Assembly (NCBI GenBank): GCA_963855995.1
Contig: OY979716.1
Span: forward strand, 18,843,040 to 18,907,039
Source: Muricea muricata
Taxonomy: Eukaryota; Cnidaria; Anthozoa; Malacalcyonacea; Plexauridae
Direction of reading: 5' to 3'
DNA length: 64,000 nucleotides
Shown here: positions 11,136 to 24,471 of the stretch, in pieces
Position numbering within the stretch: position 1 is the first letter of the stretch
Layout of the letters: every line of letters starts with the position of its first letter
Made by a program: the position numbers and the translations under genes
Notes under the pieces: model-generated
Told to the model about the DNA's origin: nothing
Seen by the model: only the letters and a program-made list of their open reading frames with translations
The model's database searches: none

Positions 11136-13514
11136 TTCGGGCACTCCTAACTCTCATTATGAGGACGCGCAGTGTTTTAATTCTATTTCAGAACCATTCT
11201 CAGAGATGCGAAAAAACTAAAACAACAAAAAATTCGTTATCTCGAGCGGAACTTGAACCCACTTTTTCAGTTCGCTAGATTGCCTCTCAAGAAACACAGG
11301 AAATTAATGTTTTATAAACTGAAACGACATATTTGAGCGTGATCATTTTAATTGCAAAACTATAGAAGCAAGAGGAGCTTCGCCTACTAAGGCTTCACTT
11401 CGCCTGACGGCTTGTACTGTCAGGGGACGTAAAAATCCCTTCGCTAGTCTCCTAATGGTCTATGTCATTATACGGTGGAATAGATTTGTGATACACAGAG
11501 TTAAATAAGCCACAAGATTACTACTTCGTTGTGAAAATTTGCCGAAAATTTTGCATAATTATAATTCTTAATTCTGTGATGCATTCTTACCTGAAGCAGA
11601 CAGTTTAAACAAACCATTAGGTTTTAATGGTAAGGTTAGGCAGTTTTGTGCGCAGAGCAGGAGATAAACGTGCACAATATTTCCTCCGAATCCAGCGAAA
11701 ATCCTCCTAGTCATATTCCCCTAAAGCCAATGCAAATCCTTAAAAGTACAATGTAGAAATATAACCCATACATCTATGTAAAAGAGGTACAAAACCGGAG
11801 GGATGGCTAGCTGTTTTCCTTTTTAAACGTATATTTTGTAGTGATCATTATATAGACTGCCAACGGATATTAAACAATTATTGAATGAGGTCGAGCAAGA
11901 TATATGAGGAGTTATTGAGGCACAGGTTTGTGTTATTACAAACCAGGGCCTTAATAATGCCTCATATCCTGCGAGAACCAATTTTCAATAATTGTTTGGT
12001 TATTTTTTGACAATATTTTAAACTCAGTTTAAACGGTTGCTTTGTAAATACACTAGTAAGTAGACACAAGCTGCTAACAATGGAACAGCATGAAATTGTT
12101 CGAAAACTTTAATAAGCCAATCAGCCTACGAAAAAATATTCTTAAAACAATTGTCAGATTACAAGGTCAGTCAAAAGCCGCATAAATTATAGCGTGACGT
12201 CATATCTTGTTTCATTATACGACGAAATGAGTCATAACATCGTATATATATTTGTTTTCAATATACGACGAAATGAGCCATGATGTCGTATATTTATTTT
12301 CAACCCCAAATTTGGGCAGCTACTAAGCGGATATTACGATTTCTTCGACAGCTATTAACCAATCAAAACTCCTAAAATATTTTCAATAAATAATAATAAG
12401 TATTCTGTAATCTGAATGGCTCCACTACTGGTGGGATATTAGCCCATATTCTAGTAGTAGAGAACCAAGATGGCGGCTGAAAGTTTTTCGATCGCAAAAA
12501 ATATTTGTTTTGTATTTTGCCAGTCTTTCTTTAGCACATGAACCTAGATAATGTTTTTGAAGGTTAGTACTTGACTAAAATGTCACCTAAACAAGTATAA
12601 AATACATTTTTTTCGCGTACAATGTACAATCCATGTACAATGGTCCATCGTCTTATTATTTGCTTTATTTGTTGATATGCCCCAATTTAAACAAAAAATT
12701 TCCAGTAAACACGCTCGTTTACATACGCTTAGGCAATGTAATGATTTTGAATGTCGTCGGGCTTGTGAAACGTTTTTTGTTAGGAAAAGTAATGTTGCTT
12801 GGTTGCATAGAACTATATGAAAAGCTGATTTTAAGTGATAACAATTTCTAATATTTTTTTTCCGTGAAAATATTGTTTTCGACGCATAAAATACGAGCAG
12901 TGTTCGCTTATCGAATAAATATGTTTCAAATTAATGGCATTGAAAACAACTTGGTGTATACTCTTCTTCGCCGACCATAACCTTGCAACTGCTGTTCATT
13001 TCAACACTGAGTGCGTCCTAAAATAAATTGTTATTTTGTTTGTATTCTGTTCTTGGTGCTCTATTTGATCAGGCGTCAAAACGACTCGTCGCTTAATGAA
13101 GGGCATGACGCCTTTTGCAAATATAAAACCATTTACATGCATTATTTTGATTGTATATCTCGATGATCAAAGTTAGGCGGCAATTGATGCACACTTCCTG
13201 TTTGACTGAATGCAATTGGCGTGAGCGTTTCAAAAAGCTCTCAGGATTGCTAAATTTCCAGAAATGGTTCAACGGTAGCTCAAAACAACGTACTATATTC
13301 CTAAATCAAATTTACATAAAGCCAGACAGGGCCAGTAATCATGACGTTGGATATTTTCTGAAAGTATTCAACGTTTACTTGTACAATGTAAATAACAGGC
13401 TTCTAATGCTGAAATTAAACGTATTGTTAATTAAGACTGTCTCGACTATATTTTTGACAATTTCCTCATTACTAGTCCAGAATATTACTAGTCCGGGAGG
13501 TTTACAGTAAATAC
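11136..13514. other. intergenic, no gene recognised
   Basis: Contains short open frames without domains (12633-12851, 13151-13510) and a duplicated palindromic unit near 12215-12300. A weak tRNA B-box-like match in antisense near 11240-11260 is not convincing. Confidence 0.4.
12207..12300. repeat. two-copy tandem palindromic repeat
   Basis: ATACGACGAAATGAG...TCGTATAT occurs twice about 50 bp apart. Each copy can fold because ATACGACG is complementary to CGTCGTAT-like ends. Confidence 0.7.
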
Positions 13515-13728
13515 TGTTTACGAGACGTCGTGTGATCGGGTATCGGTCGCAGCCGGAACCGGCTCGGAATATACCGGATATTGTTGTTATCCAGAGGTTT
13601 TTCGCGGGTTTTCAGTCGGACAGTTATATCATGTAAATGCTTGCAGATTTTGAATATATTTTGTTATTTTAAGTTCTTATTTTGTGGTTTTTCGTTTGTT
13701 AACTTTGTATTTTATCGACTGGACAACA
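13515..13728 (+). repeat. 5' LTR of BEL/Pao element
   Basis: Begins TGTTTACGAGACG and ends GGACAACA. It matches 19309-19515 almost exactly, with a 7-bp length difference near the 3' end. Confidence 0.96.
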
Positions 13729-13808
13729 TTTTTTGGCGATCCTGCCAGGACGTTGGCATTATTTAATCGTGATTTCGTGGTCGTGGTGCGAGAAGTTTTA
13801 AAATAATT

Positions 13809-15321
13809 ATGTCGTTGGAGAGTGGCGGAACTACCGGACAAAGCAAAGAAGCGGATTCAGGGGATGTAGGCGTTAATCGAAAAGAAACCGAGTCGAAAAT
13901 ATTGGAATTGAAAAAACAGAAAAGAGCGAAAAAGACCGCGACTACAAAAGTCCGACACAACGTGGAGAAATTATGTGCTTTGAAAGGTACGGCGAACGTT
14001 GAGGAGATCGAGGAGGATATTGAGGTACTGTGGGGGTTACTAGATGTAACTATGGGGATCCTTGATGAATTGAGTTTCTTGTATATTACGCTAGACGATG
14101 AAGATGGAAAAAAAGCAATCGCAGCTGAAGCTGATTCTTTTGAAGTTGAAATAAATGAATGTATTAATAAAGCCCAAATTGTAATTAACGAAAGCATGAA
14201 AGCTAAAGTAGTCCAAAGCGTTGGTGAACAAGCAAGTTTACCCCCTGTACAGCAAGCGAGTGAATCAAATTCATCCAGCATGCAAGGAAACACGGGACAG
14301 TTTCAGAGTCGTCTAAAACCACTGAAATTGCCAGTATTCGATGGAAGCAAAACAAAATTCGAGGATTTTTGGGCATTTTTTACAAGCTTAGTTGACGAAA
14401 ATTCTGAAGCACCAAATGTCAAAATGGCGAGGCTTAGACAGAGTCTCACAGGCGTTGCATTACAGGCCATTCAAGGGCTTGGAGTTTCACAACCAGAATA
14501 TGAGGAAGCGAAGGAAATATTGAAAGCAAAATATGGTGGACAGCGTAGGCAGTTGCAGGCCTATATGGATCAACTGGAGACCATGGTGCCTTTGAGAAAC
14601 AGTGATATTAAGGGTTTCGAGAAATTTTCCGATCTCGTTCGTGTGTCAGTTGTAAAGTTGCAAGCAGAAGGCAGAGATTCGGAACTTGGAGCTGGCACCT
14701 TTCACAGTCTGTTAGTTAAAAAGCTGACTGACAGACAAGTTGAGAGTTACAGTCGGTGGTTAGGAGAACAAAAGCTTGAGCGGTCGGTATTGAATCTGAG
14801 GGATTGGCTGAAGGAAGAGGTTCGGATTAGGGTGGAGGCAGCCGAGATGGTGCATGGGATTGTTGACAAAGATGATGGAAAGGTGGATGGAAGTAAAGGT
14901 AGAATTGGAAGCAAATTCAATGGTCGGGCGTATTTTGGTGGTTCAGGAGGTCGAAGTGGTAATGACAAGCCGCCGTGTTCGTTTTGTGCGGGGAATCATG
15001 GAGTTTGGGCATGTAGAAAGTTTCAAGAATTGGCTACTGAAGCTAGATGGAATGTCGCCAAGGAAGCATTTGTGCTTCAGGTGCTTAGGAAGCGACCATC
15101 AAGGCAAGCTGTGTCCAAGATCGAAGACGTGTGGTATTGATGGCTGTAAGAGGAATCACCATACTCTCTTACATGATATATTTCTGGTAAAGCAGTCTGA
15201 GGAGCATCCCAATATGGTTCCAGGGGAGGGGGCTGAAACTAAACACACACACTCGTCTGTGAACAAAGGAAATAAGACGGAAACTTACTCGTTGCGCACT
15301 GTACCTGTATGGTTGAAATAA
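13809..15321 (+). pseudogene. BEL/Pao gag with zinc knuckles
   Basis: The ATG frame (13809-15140) starts with a charged helical region. From about residue 170 it has the DUF1759-type capsid region (LKLPVFDG, FEDFWAFFTSL, RLRQSLTG...A), and it reaches a first zinc-knuckle-like motif CSFCAGNHGVWAC. A second cysteine cluster, CFRCLGSDHQGKLC, lies in the next frame (up to 15321), so a one-base shift near 15.05 kb has broken the gene. Gag packages the element RNA in the cytoplasm. The coordinates span both frames. Confidence 0.9.
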
Positions 15322-18300
15322 AAAAAAACGAAAGATTAAAGTTAACGCAATACTCGATGATGCGTCAAATGAGACATTTTTAAACGAAGAAGTAGCGGGT
15401 GTTCTGGGATTATGCGAACCGTTTACAACTGTTAAAGTACATGTTTTGAACAATGAAGTAGAGACTTTCCAGTCAATGCCAGTAAAGCTAACGATTGAAA
15501 GCGTGGACGGTCAATTTGCCAAAGAAATAAATGTCAAAACGTGCCCAAAGAAAGTGACCGGCAACTATACGGTGGAGGATTGGAGCCAAAGTAAAGATGC
15601 CTGGGAACATTTGAAGAATTGCGAGTTCTCCAAACCAGCCAAAGATGGATTTGTGGATTTACTAATTGGCGTTGATAATGCGGACTTACATTATTCTCGA
15701 GCGGACATTCGAGGTGCTACTGGTGGACCCATCGCTCGTCTTGGTCCACTTGGATGGACGTGTATTGGCGCGCCAGATACAGCTGTCGCTAGGACCCATG
15801 TGATTCGAACATTGCTATCTAGGAGCTCGTTAAGTAGTGGGAATAATTGTTGCGATGTAGACGAGAGCATAAAACGTTTTTGGGAAGTAGAGGCTTGCGG
15901 CAGTGAAACTACAAAACCCGAAATTTATACCAAAGAAGAACAAGCCAAGTTGACACAAGTCAAGGAATCGTTGAGCTATAATACTACCACTAATCGCTAC
16001 ACTGTTGGTGTTCCTTGGAAGCCCGAGCGTCCAAAGTTGCCTGACAACCGCGAACAGGCAATGTCTCGTTTATGTAACACCGAGAGGAAGCTAAAGAAAG
16101 ACGACTTTACCCGGGCAGAGTATGAAAAAACCATCAACAGCTACATAAAGAAGGGTTACTTGAGACGTGTCTCGGAGGAAGAGACGACGCCACCGGTGGT
16201 CCGCATGGATAAAACATCGACGAAAGTCAGAATAGTTTTTGATTGTTCTGCAAAAATGGACGGTGTTTCTTTAAACGATGTTATTTACGCGGGACCAAAG
16301 TTACAGCAGGAGCTTTTTGACGTTTTGATTCGTTTCCGTCGAAACCCAATTGCGTTGGCGTGCGACGTTAAAGAAATGTACTTGCAAGTCGAGATCAAGG
16401 AGAAAGACCGTCCTATGTTTCGAATCTTATGGAGAGATTGTGATGGTGGTCGTGATCCTGACATTTTCGAGTTCAATCGTGTCGTTTTGGGGAAAAATGC
16501 GGCTCCAATGGGATGTCAGTTCGTCGCGCAAGAAAATGCTAGGCGACATGAAAATTTGTACCCGATGGCAGCTGAGACATTCTTAAAATCGACCTACATG
16601 GATGATTCCATTGATAGCGTGGAGACGGAGGAAGAAGGTATAGAGTTATATCGGCAGTTGGATGCATTGTGGAGTTTGGCCGGCATGCAGACGAGAAAGT
16701 GGATCTCGAACTCTCCTAAAGTAATCGCTGCAACGCCCGAAGAAAATCGTGCCACCCAACTTAACGTGAGTGACGGCTAAGGCCCAGTTATCAAAGCATT
16801 AGGGCTGTCGTGGGAGAGCAAAGACGACGTGTTATCTATATCGTCTGCCGATGTTCCTCCCGATTTACCGTTGACAAAACGAAACGTGTTACGACAAATC
16901 GCGTCGGTGTTCGATCCGCTCGGAGTTGTGAGCCCGTTCGTTGTCACGGCAAAGATTCTCCTCCAAGAGTTGTGGGCAAGGGGTTACGATTGGGACGACG
17001 TAATCCTCGACGAGATTGGTGACAAAATTATGCGTTGGTTTCAGCAGTTAGGGAGCTTGAGCATGGTGCGTGTTCCAAGGAGCTTGCGGCGGACAGCAAA
17101 AGTCCTGACGAGAAAGATCGTCACCTTCGTCGACGCGTCCATCCAGGCATACGGAGCAGTCGTTTACTTGTTGTGCGAATACGAAGATGGAACTCTAAGT
17201 TGCCATCTGGTTGCTTCTAAGAGTAAGGTTGCCCCACTGAAGCCAACCACAGTGCCTAGGCTGGAATTGATGGGGGCGATATTGGGACTTCGGCTAACGC
17301 AGAATATCTGCCGTGTTATGCAGATACCAGTAAAATCGGCACTTTTCTTCTCCGACAGTAAGGACATATTATGGTGGATTCGAGGACGTGGTCGTGATTT
17401 TCGTGCATTTGTAGCGAACCGAGTTGGAGAAATACAAATGGCAACCGAACCGTGTCAGTGGCAGTACGTTCCCACCAACCAGAATCCGGCGGATCTCTGT
17501 ACTCGAGGAGCGACCCCAACAGAGCTTCAGGAATCCTCTTTATGGTGGCAGGGGCCCGTTTGGTAGTTGGAAGACCAAGCAGGCTGGCCGAAGATGGAAT
17601 TCGAGCGTCGTCCAAATCAGCTGCGTGAGCGAAGAGCTGTCATAGAAGGCGTTCTCGGGGATGATGAAAAGTTGACCTTTGTATCTTGTCAAAATAAGTG
17701 TCGAGAGCGGGAAGCGACCGATGAGTGGAGACTCAATCCGAAGCGCTTTTCGAGCTGGATACATCTCGTACGGCTACACGCAAGAGTTCTAAGAGTGATT
17801 CATAACATGCTCAATCCTGAGAACAGGCAAAACAACAAGGAACTGCTACCGGAAGAAATCAGAGATGCGGAGGAGAAAATTGTCCAAAGAGCTCAACAAG
17901 AAGCCTTTCGTGAAGAGTATGAAGCCTTGGAAAGAAAAAAGCCAATTCAACATAGTATCGTGTTAAAGCTTAATCCAATGCTTGACGAGCAAGGTCTCAT
18001 GCGTTCAGATAGTCGTTTACGGTACACCGAATGTCTTCCCTATGATGTTCGATTCCCAGTAATATTGCCAAGGGGACACTGGGTGACTGCGTTAATAGTA
18101 AAGTATTATCACGAGTTGGCAAATCACGCAGCTGGAACAAATTTCATCCTGTGTCAGATCAGTCGGCGCTATTGGATCGTGGCAGCGCGCGAGGAGATAA
18201 GAAAGTGGGAAGCGCAGTGCAACGAATGCAAAAGGCGTAAAAACAAGGTAGCTTCACAAATCATGACGCCATTACCTTCGAGTCGAACCCGTAAGACGTG

Positions 18301-18829
18301 TCGAGCGTTTGACCAAACCGCGGTAGACTACGCTGGTCCAATTAAAACTGTTCAAGGAAGAGGAAAGAAACGACAAAAGCGTTGGTTATGTCTTTTTACT
18401 TGTATGACTACCAGAGCCGTTCACCTAGAGGTAGCTTTTGGCCTCGATACCGACAGTTTCCTTAACGCATTGTCAAGATTTACGAGCAGGAGAGGAACCC
18501 CATCAGCAATAACGAGTGACAATGGAACGAACTTTGTCGGAGCCGTTAATGAACTCAAAGAACTAGAGAAACAGCTCGATAAAGAAAAAATTCTGCGAAC
18601 TACGGCACATGAAGGCATCAAGTGGGTCTTTAACCCTCCTAGTGCACCACATTTTGGCGGAGTTTTCGAGTGTATGGTAAAGGCCGCAAAGAAAGCTTTG
18701 TATGCAGTCTTAGGAACTAGCGACGTAACGGACGAAGAGCTGATTACGGCTTGTGCCGGTGTAGAGAGTTTGCTCAATTCCAGACCTCTTACCTACCAAT
18801 CAGCAGACCCGCACGATGAGTTCCATTGA
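15322..18829 (+). pseudogene. BEL/Pao pol: protease, RT, RNase H, integrase
   Basis: One frame runs from about 15322 to 18829, interrupted by in-frame stops at 16778-16780 and 17564-17566. A retropepsin motif ILDDAS lies near 15350. The RT has VRIVFDCSA, the active site YMDD (near 16600) and upstream palm motifs. RNase H has TFVDAS and FFSDSKDIL. The integrase has a zinc-finger-like H...H...CNECKRRK segment and the catalytic D, D and E in DYAGP, TSDNGTNF and HFGGVFE. A run of nine A at 15321-15329 probably marks the shift from gag. The frame ends just before a 1-base shift into the last segment. Confidence 0.93.
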
Positions 18830-19206
18830 CTCCGAATCAATTTCTGCACGGGCAGATGGGGGGACATTTTGCCCCAGAAGACGTAGATGTACAATCGTTC
18901 AGTCCTAGAAAGCGATGGCGAAAGGTGCAAGCGTTGATTTCAAGAGTTTGGTCGCGATGGTTGGAAGAGTATTTGCCTACGCTAAGAGCTAGACCTAAGT
19001 GGACACAGACGGTGCACGTGAAAGACTTGAAGGAAGGAGATATCGTGTTAGCGTTAGAGAAAGATCTCCCAAGAGGAAAGTGGCCGCTGGGAAGAATAGT
19101 CGAGACATTTCCTGGCCGTGATGGACACACCCGTGTCGCCAAAGTGCAGTGTGGGGAAAGAACACTCGTTAGGCCAATTCACAAGTTGGTTCCTTTGGAC
19201 AGTTAG
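18826..19206 (+). pseudogene. BEL/Pao pol C-terminus (DUF5641-like)
   Basis: Continues pol in another frame after a single-base shift at about 18.83 kb. It shows LTPNQFLHG and a basic chromodomain-like tail (VHVKDLKEGDIVLALEKDLP, WPLGRIVE) typical of the end of BEL/Pao integrase polyproteins. Confidence 0.88.
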
Positions 19207-19308
19207 GATGATATATTAATTGTAGCAAGCCATGCATGTGGCACATAATCTTTGTTGAAATTTTTTTTAAGTTAGTCACACTTCATTCCTCAGTGTGGGG
19301 AGGGGGGA

Positions 19309-19515
19309 TGTTTACGAGACGTCGTGTGATCGGGTATCGGTCGCAGCCGGAACCGGCTCGGAATATACCGGACATTGTTGTTATCGAGAGGTTTTTCGCG
19401 GGTTTTCAGTCGGACAGTTATATCATGTAAATACTTGCAGATTTTGAATATATTTTGTTATTTTAAATTCTTATTTTGTGGTTTTTCGTTGGTTAACTTT
19501 ATCGACTGGACAACA
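19309..19515 (+). repeat. 3' LTR of BEL/Pao element
   Basis: Preceded by a purine tract, begins TGTTTACGAGACG, ends GGACAACA, and is followed by the AATAC target duplication. Confidence 0.96.
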
Positions 19516-19621
19516 AATACAATCAGTGGACGGTTCCGGCAATTCCAAAGTAAGGCAATATTTCGAATTAGTAGAATCATACTAGTATTTTATTACAAAT
19601 GCTGTAATTTGATTGGTTACT

Positions 19622-19657
19622 CTACTCGCTATCTATTCCTCGATAGATAGCGAGTAG
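19622..19657. repeat. perfect 15-bp-stem hairpin
   Basis: CTACTCGCTATCTAT is followed by a 6-base loop and its exact reverse complement. Confidence 0.9.
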
Positions 19658-19774
19658 CGAAACAATCATCTTCCTATAGAGATTTCTTTTAAAAAAATTG
19701 CTTAAAAATCAAATTTTTTGTTGAATATTCCATGTTTGACCTCTGATTCTACTAAAGCAATTAGATTACTTGCT

Positions 19775-19824
19775 CTCGATTTTTATGAGGTGATAGTTAT
19801 CTATCACCGCATAGAAATCTCGAG
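19775..19824. repeat. hairpin, about 22-bp stem
   Basis: CTCGATTTTTATGAGGTGAT pairs with ATCACCGCATAGAAATCTCG downstream with a few mismatches around a TTAT loop. Confidence 0.8.
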
Positions 19825-22347
19825 CTTGTACTCTAATTGTTACGTAGAAAATGAAAAGTGAATTCGTCCTTTCAACACTCTTATCTTTATGGGAAAGACA
19901 AAAAAACACACACTTTTTAATTTCATTTGTAATTTCCAGAAAATTCGAAAAAGCTTACCTTTTTTCTCAAAAAAGGGCACCCTTTTTCAGTGTTTGTAAC
20001 CAAACGATGCATTGATTTTGTCATCCTTTTCTGTTAATATCAAGTCAAGTCATTTCAAATAGAAATGTCACAAACTGATTTATCAATGCGTTTCTTCAAA
20101 TGAAATTTCCTCCGAAAAGTAGGAAAAAGGGGTAGCATTTGCGAGCGATTACATTTGTTTGCAAAAAATGAAAAAGGTACTCTTTTTTATCAACTTCCCC
20201 TTGCAACAACAAGACGGAAAGCGTATTCTTTTTTATCAATTTTGCTGTCACTCCAAAAGGTTGACAACCGTACTCAGAATAAACACACGCGGGGATTAAA
20301 GATACTGAAAGGGCACCTCTTGCTAAATTAATTGACATTAAACAGACAGTGGACCTATCCCTTTCAAATGACTTAGTTCACTTGCTAAAGTTGGCAAAAC
20401 TATACCCAGTTATTATTTCAAATAAAATAGCTTAATAATTGTATCTGATCTCCTGAAATTGCTAAATGTTCTGAAACATATTGACGCGTGCACGCTTAGC
20501 ACAAAATTCTGAAGTAGTGAGAGACATAACTGGCCAGACAGATATTATTTCATTATTATAGAAGATAGGGAAGTTTTACAAATTTATTTTCCAGACGTTA
20601 GACGATGTTTTTCGAAAAGAAAAATTGATATATGTTGCTCGCGCCCAAGACTTGGGATCAACGAACTGGAAAATCAAGTAGTAGATGATATTATCAAACA
20701 GTCGCTGCAGCATACTGTGCGTGATTTTGGGTTAAAAGTGCATGCATTTGGCAGTAGCAGCTGCTGTAATTTTTTTGAAATTAAATTCTGATAGTGAAGG
20801 CACAAAAACGCAAATATGTTACTTGAAGGTTGGAACATCGTATGGAAGCAAAAAGATGGCGGCATATGTAAAAAGTAGGGGACACCAATCTAGTCGATGG
20901 CAAGTGCGTGAATCACTTTAACGCGTTTGTGATCAGATAATCAGTCGATCAAAACCGAACACATTGTACGGACAAAAAATCCTGTACCATGCCGCATGAT
21001 TGCAATGCGCATGCACTCAAAGCATTAAGTGAAAGGTGCAGTTTAAAAATAATAAGGGCGTATTGTATTCCGACAAAAATGCAACAATTGTGTACTCCTT
21101 TTTAGGTTTGTAGACGGGACATTCTTTCAAATATTGGCCACCATGTCTTATATGTGCGCAACTCGGCATGTGACTTATCTCGTCTATATAGTCTGCTGAA
21201 TAATATTACCTTCCTCGTGATAGAAGAACTGCTTCAACTCACTATTTAGGCCAAATAAAAAACAAATAAATGGTATGAATCTGTTTTGAGGGTTCAATAT
21301 TTTGTTTCGACATTGTTCGCAGTTGGAGGCTTCCAGTGTCAAAATAATCTCTATATATGTGTTGTATAAACAAATTACTGCATGGTTGCATACAAAAATA
21401 TTTATTACTTCATATTTAATTATATGTCACATTAAATATTTCAAATTCGTATTATATTCTGTACAGTTGATGATATGATAAGTTTGTATTCAAAGTTCTC
21501 TCTTAAATTCAATGTTCAAAATCCTTTCAGAAAACATTGTCATTCCCGTTTTTGTGATCCATCGAATGGAAGAGTTGCACATTATTTTTTATCATTGTCT
21601 TTGACTTGTGCACCAAATATTCTATACACAAGAAAACTGCGTCTGAGTGAAGGCCTGGCCATGGTTTGAAACTTGGTATGGAATTGATAATTGCACTCAA
21701 CTGAATAGTCTCAAAATGGCAATGCTATGAGAACGAAACTAATCGTCTCCAAAAGAGTAAAAACATAGCAAACAAAAAACAACAGAAAATTAACATAAAA
21801 ACAGAATTAAAAAAACTTTCACATATAACATGACAAAAGGATGAAGTTTTGACACACAACACAAGTAGGATCAGATCATTTTCAATATTTGTTTTGACTG
21901 ATAATCAGATACATTCAGTGGCGCAGCCAGCCCAAAAATTTAGCCCCGCTATGCAAACTTCAAATTTTGCTAATCACTATCCATTACTTAAGGAACATTT
22001 TCACAGTCAATGAAAACAAAACATGACCACTTGCAAACTGGGATTAAATCGTCGAGCCGGCTATGCTATATCATATACATTACAAGACATATATCTTAAT
22101 AGCTATATATGACAACCAAACTAAAAAACATTAATTCCTCAATTTGTACATACAACACATAAACAACTATCTTTATATCCTAAAACACCTATCTATACCA
22201 TGTTTTATTTTTTGCCATAACATTGCTCCTTTTAGAATTTGAGTTAAAAAAAATTGACCTTTGCAAAAAAGTAGAAAAGTGCTAGCTTTTTTACGAAATG
22301 TATTATATCATAGGATTTAAAAGCGAAAAGAAATACCGCGTCCTGTA

Positions 22348-22522
22348 CACAGTTAAAATAGAACAACATGTTCTGGCCTGATGAAAACAGCATTGAACTA
22401 GCCTGCAATCAGGTGTAACAATGTTGAACAATATTGTTGACTACCTTGAACAAGGTGGGCAGCAAAATATTGTTCAATGCTGTTTTCATAAGGCCAGAAC
22501 AGGTTGTTCATTTTTGGCTGTG
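22348..22522. mobile_element. MITE, 175 bp, TA target duplication
   Basis: Inverted ends of over 50 bp begin CACAG, include TTCTGGCC and continue into AAAACAGCATTGAAC. They flank a short centre, and TA lies outside both ends. The TA duplication and CACAG-type ends suggest a Tc1/mariner-type non-autonomous element. Confidence 0.82.
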
Positions 22523-23160
22523 TAAACAGTTCCATTAAGAACGCAGGCAAAAATGCACGACATATGTTTTTCAATAAAATGGCTTGCGAAAGTACACATG
22601 TCCAAACAAGCATACTGAAGGCTGAAAACCAATTTAAGTTTTCTAATACATGTTTATTTCTGTCACATTTGAAGCGTGCCATTTTCATAATGTTTACCAC
22701 TACCGCAATTCAACATACGCACGTTGTTGAAGACTCTTGCACCCGAAAATTGGAATTGAATATTTTGAAGTATATAAGACGTATATTAAAATATTTATAA
22801 GATTTATTATGTATTTTGAACGTTATTAGATCCATAAGATTGGATTAGAGTTCTCAAGATTGCAATCCACAAACATGGATTTTGAGATAAAATATTTAAA
22901 AACCCAGCTATATAATTATATAAACCCAAAATTAATAATATTTATTTCATAAAATTTGTAGCAATTTTTGCAAACTTCTTAACTGAAACTTTGTTCTTTA
23001 TTGAAATTTGAATCCTTGGTACATATTTCGAGGATAACAACCAGTTTTATGCGTCTGTTTTTGCTATTTATTTCAGTTTGACTTGTATTCGATTGTGTCC
23101 CTGCATACAGGTTAAGAAGAAATTGAGTTGGATGCATCAGACAGTGAACGATACGAGGAG

Positions 23161-24167
23161 ATGGAGGGTCAAACGGACGACGAAGGAGCAGAGGAGGACA
23201 AAAATAGTGAAAATGACCAAGATTTATTTTTGAAGGAAGAGGAAAGTCAGATATTATTAGACGAAGAGGAAGAAGAGAAGAATCGAAACGACGAAGCACT
23301 GAGTATCGGCGTGAAATCACTGTCAGTGGTGACAAGGCAAGTTGAAAAATGTTGTGTATGTTTGCGTGCATGTATAAATGGGGTGGTGTATTTTAAATCT
23401 CGGGAGAAAGCGTTGTATGTGTGGGAAGAGCACGCGTGGCGACGAAACAGTTTCAAACAAAAAAGATTAAATGTCTTTCTTTACGAAAAAAGATGGTCAG
23501 AAAGTGGTAGCTATGCAGTTATTGCATGCGCATGAAGCGGAAAAAAAGAGAGTTGAACCAACCAACAACAGCGTGTGCAAATGTCAGTTGTATTATGCAT
23601 GTACAAAAGAGGAGCACGAAAAAAGCGAGTGCGTATTAAGTTTGAAAGCATGTAGTAAATGTAAGCACGAGGTTCCGTGTTCTTTAAGGCAGGCGCACGA
23701 AAAACTTTGCGGTGCTTCAAAAACAATTGTTCGAAAAGACGAGTTGGTGAAGAATCAGACGGTGATGCCCTTGGTTCGTACAGACGGGAAGGTGAACATT
23801 TCAAAACTACAAACAATAAAGGTGCTTGAGAATATATTTGGCGGTAAAGAGAAAGAGCATATATATATAGCACCGTGGAATTTCATGTTGTACGTGCATC
23901 ACGTAAATAAATATTTTAATGCGCGCGTTGTTGGTGGAATCAATCGTTTTTTCCCACACATTAGCCAAAAAAACGTATTCGACATACACGGTGTATGTGG
24001 TGGAGTACTGCCATAAAATGAATGAAATAGTGCGTATTTCGTTCAAAGAGGAAAAAGAGTGTGAAAATATTGCAGTGGCGTTCGAAGCAAAATTTGTGGA
24101 TGCAATAAATGAGTTATGTCGCATTCACGGAATCAGTTTAGATGAAAAAGAGAGTGTTTTGATGTAA
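23161..24167 (+). pseudogene. virus-like ORF, acidic N-terminus and Cys/His-rich middle
   Basis: Three overlapping frames read as one decayed gene. The first (ATG 23161 to 23535) is strongly acidic, then has CCVCLRAC. The next (to 24016) has a Cys/His-rich stretch (CKCQLYYACTKEEHEKSEC, CSKCKHEVPC) reminiscent of TRAF-type zinc fingers. The third (to 24167) is a charged C-terminus. At least two frameshifts separate them. I do not recognise the protein. It is the first gene of the compact cluster and precedes an acidic Ser-rich ORF. Confidence 0.5.
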
Positions 24168-24169
24168 TA

Positions 24170-24471
24170 GGTGATTGATGAATGTTCAATGTCGTTTCAT
24201 ATAAAAAAGACATTGAGCATCCCTAATCGGTATCGTTTTTTTTCACGTGAACGTGATGTATAATGTTTAATTTTTTAAAGTTATGAAAAATCAATTGGTA
24301 CATACGACGATGAAGAATTAGATTATGATGAAAATATAGAAGAAGAAATAAAAATATGCGATGAAGAATTAAATTATAATCAAAATGCGGAAGAGCAGAA
24401 AAAATGCGATCTTCTTCTGTTTCTTCGGATTCGGATTCTTCATCATCAAATGATCTTCAGACGAGAATGAA
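24170..24471. other. acidic open frames, no defined gene
   Basis: Asp/Glu/Tyr-rich codons continue on the plus strand in broken frames, probably the decayed start of the next Ser/Glu-rich ORF. Confidence 0.35.

Larger units (their letters stand above)
13515..19515 (+). mobile_element. BEL/Pao LTR retrotransposon, nearly complete
   Basis: A 6.0-kb element with LTRs at both ends and a 5-bp target duplication AATAC (13510-13514 and 19516-19520). A primer-binding-like sequence (TGGCGATCCTGCCA) follows the 5' LTR, and a polypurine tract (GGGGAGGGGGGA) precedes the 3' LTR. The order is gag, protease, RT, RNase H, integrase, then a C-terminal DUF5641-like segment, as in BEL/Pao. Only about five substitutions and one 7-bp gap separate the LTRs, so it inserted recently. 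It is broken by a few stops and frameshifts. Confidence 0.96.
19521..22980. other. intergenic with hairpin repeats, no gene
   Basis: Only short open frames without domains. It contains two strong hairpins (19622-19657, 19775-19824), possibly parts of one fold-back element since AGTAGAATCA near 19566 and TGATTCTACT near 19744 are also inverted. A MITE lies at 22348-22522. Confidence 0.5.

Noticed and set aside
11225-11290. tRNA-derived SINE in antisense
   Set aside because: A B-box-like GGTTCAAGTTCC exists, but no A box at proper spacing, tail or duplication was seen.
13763-14293. 176-codon minus-strand ORF opposite BEL gag
   Set aside because: Antisense shadow of gag, Ser-rich with no domain.
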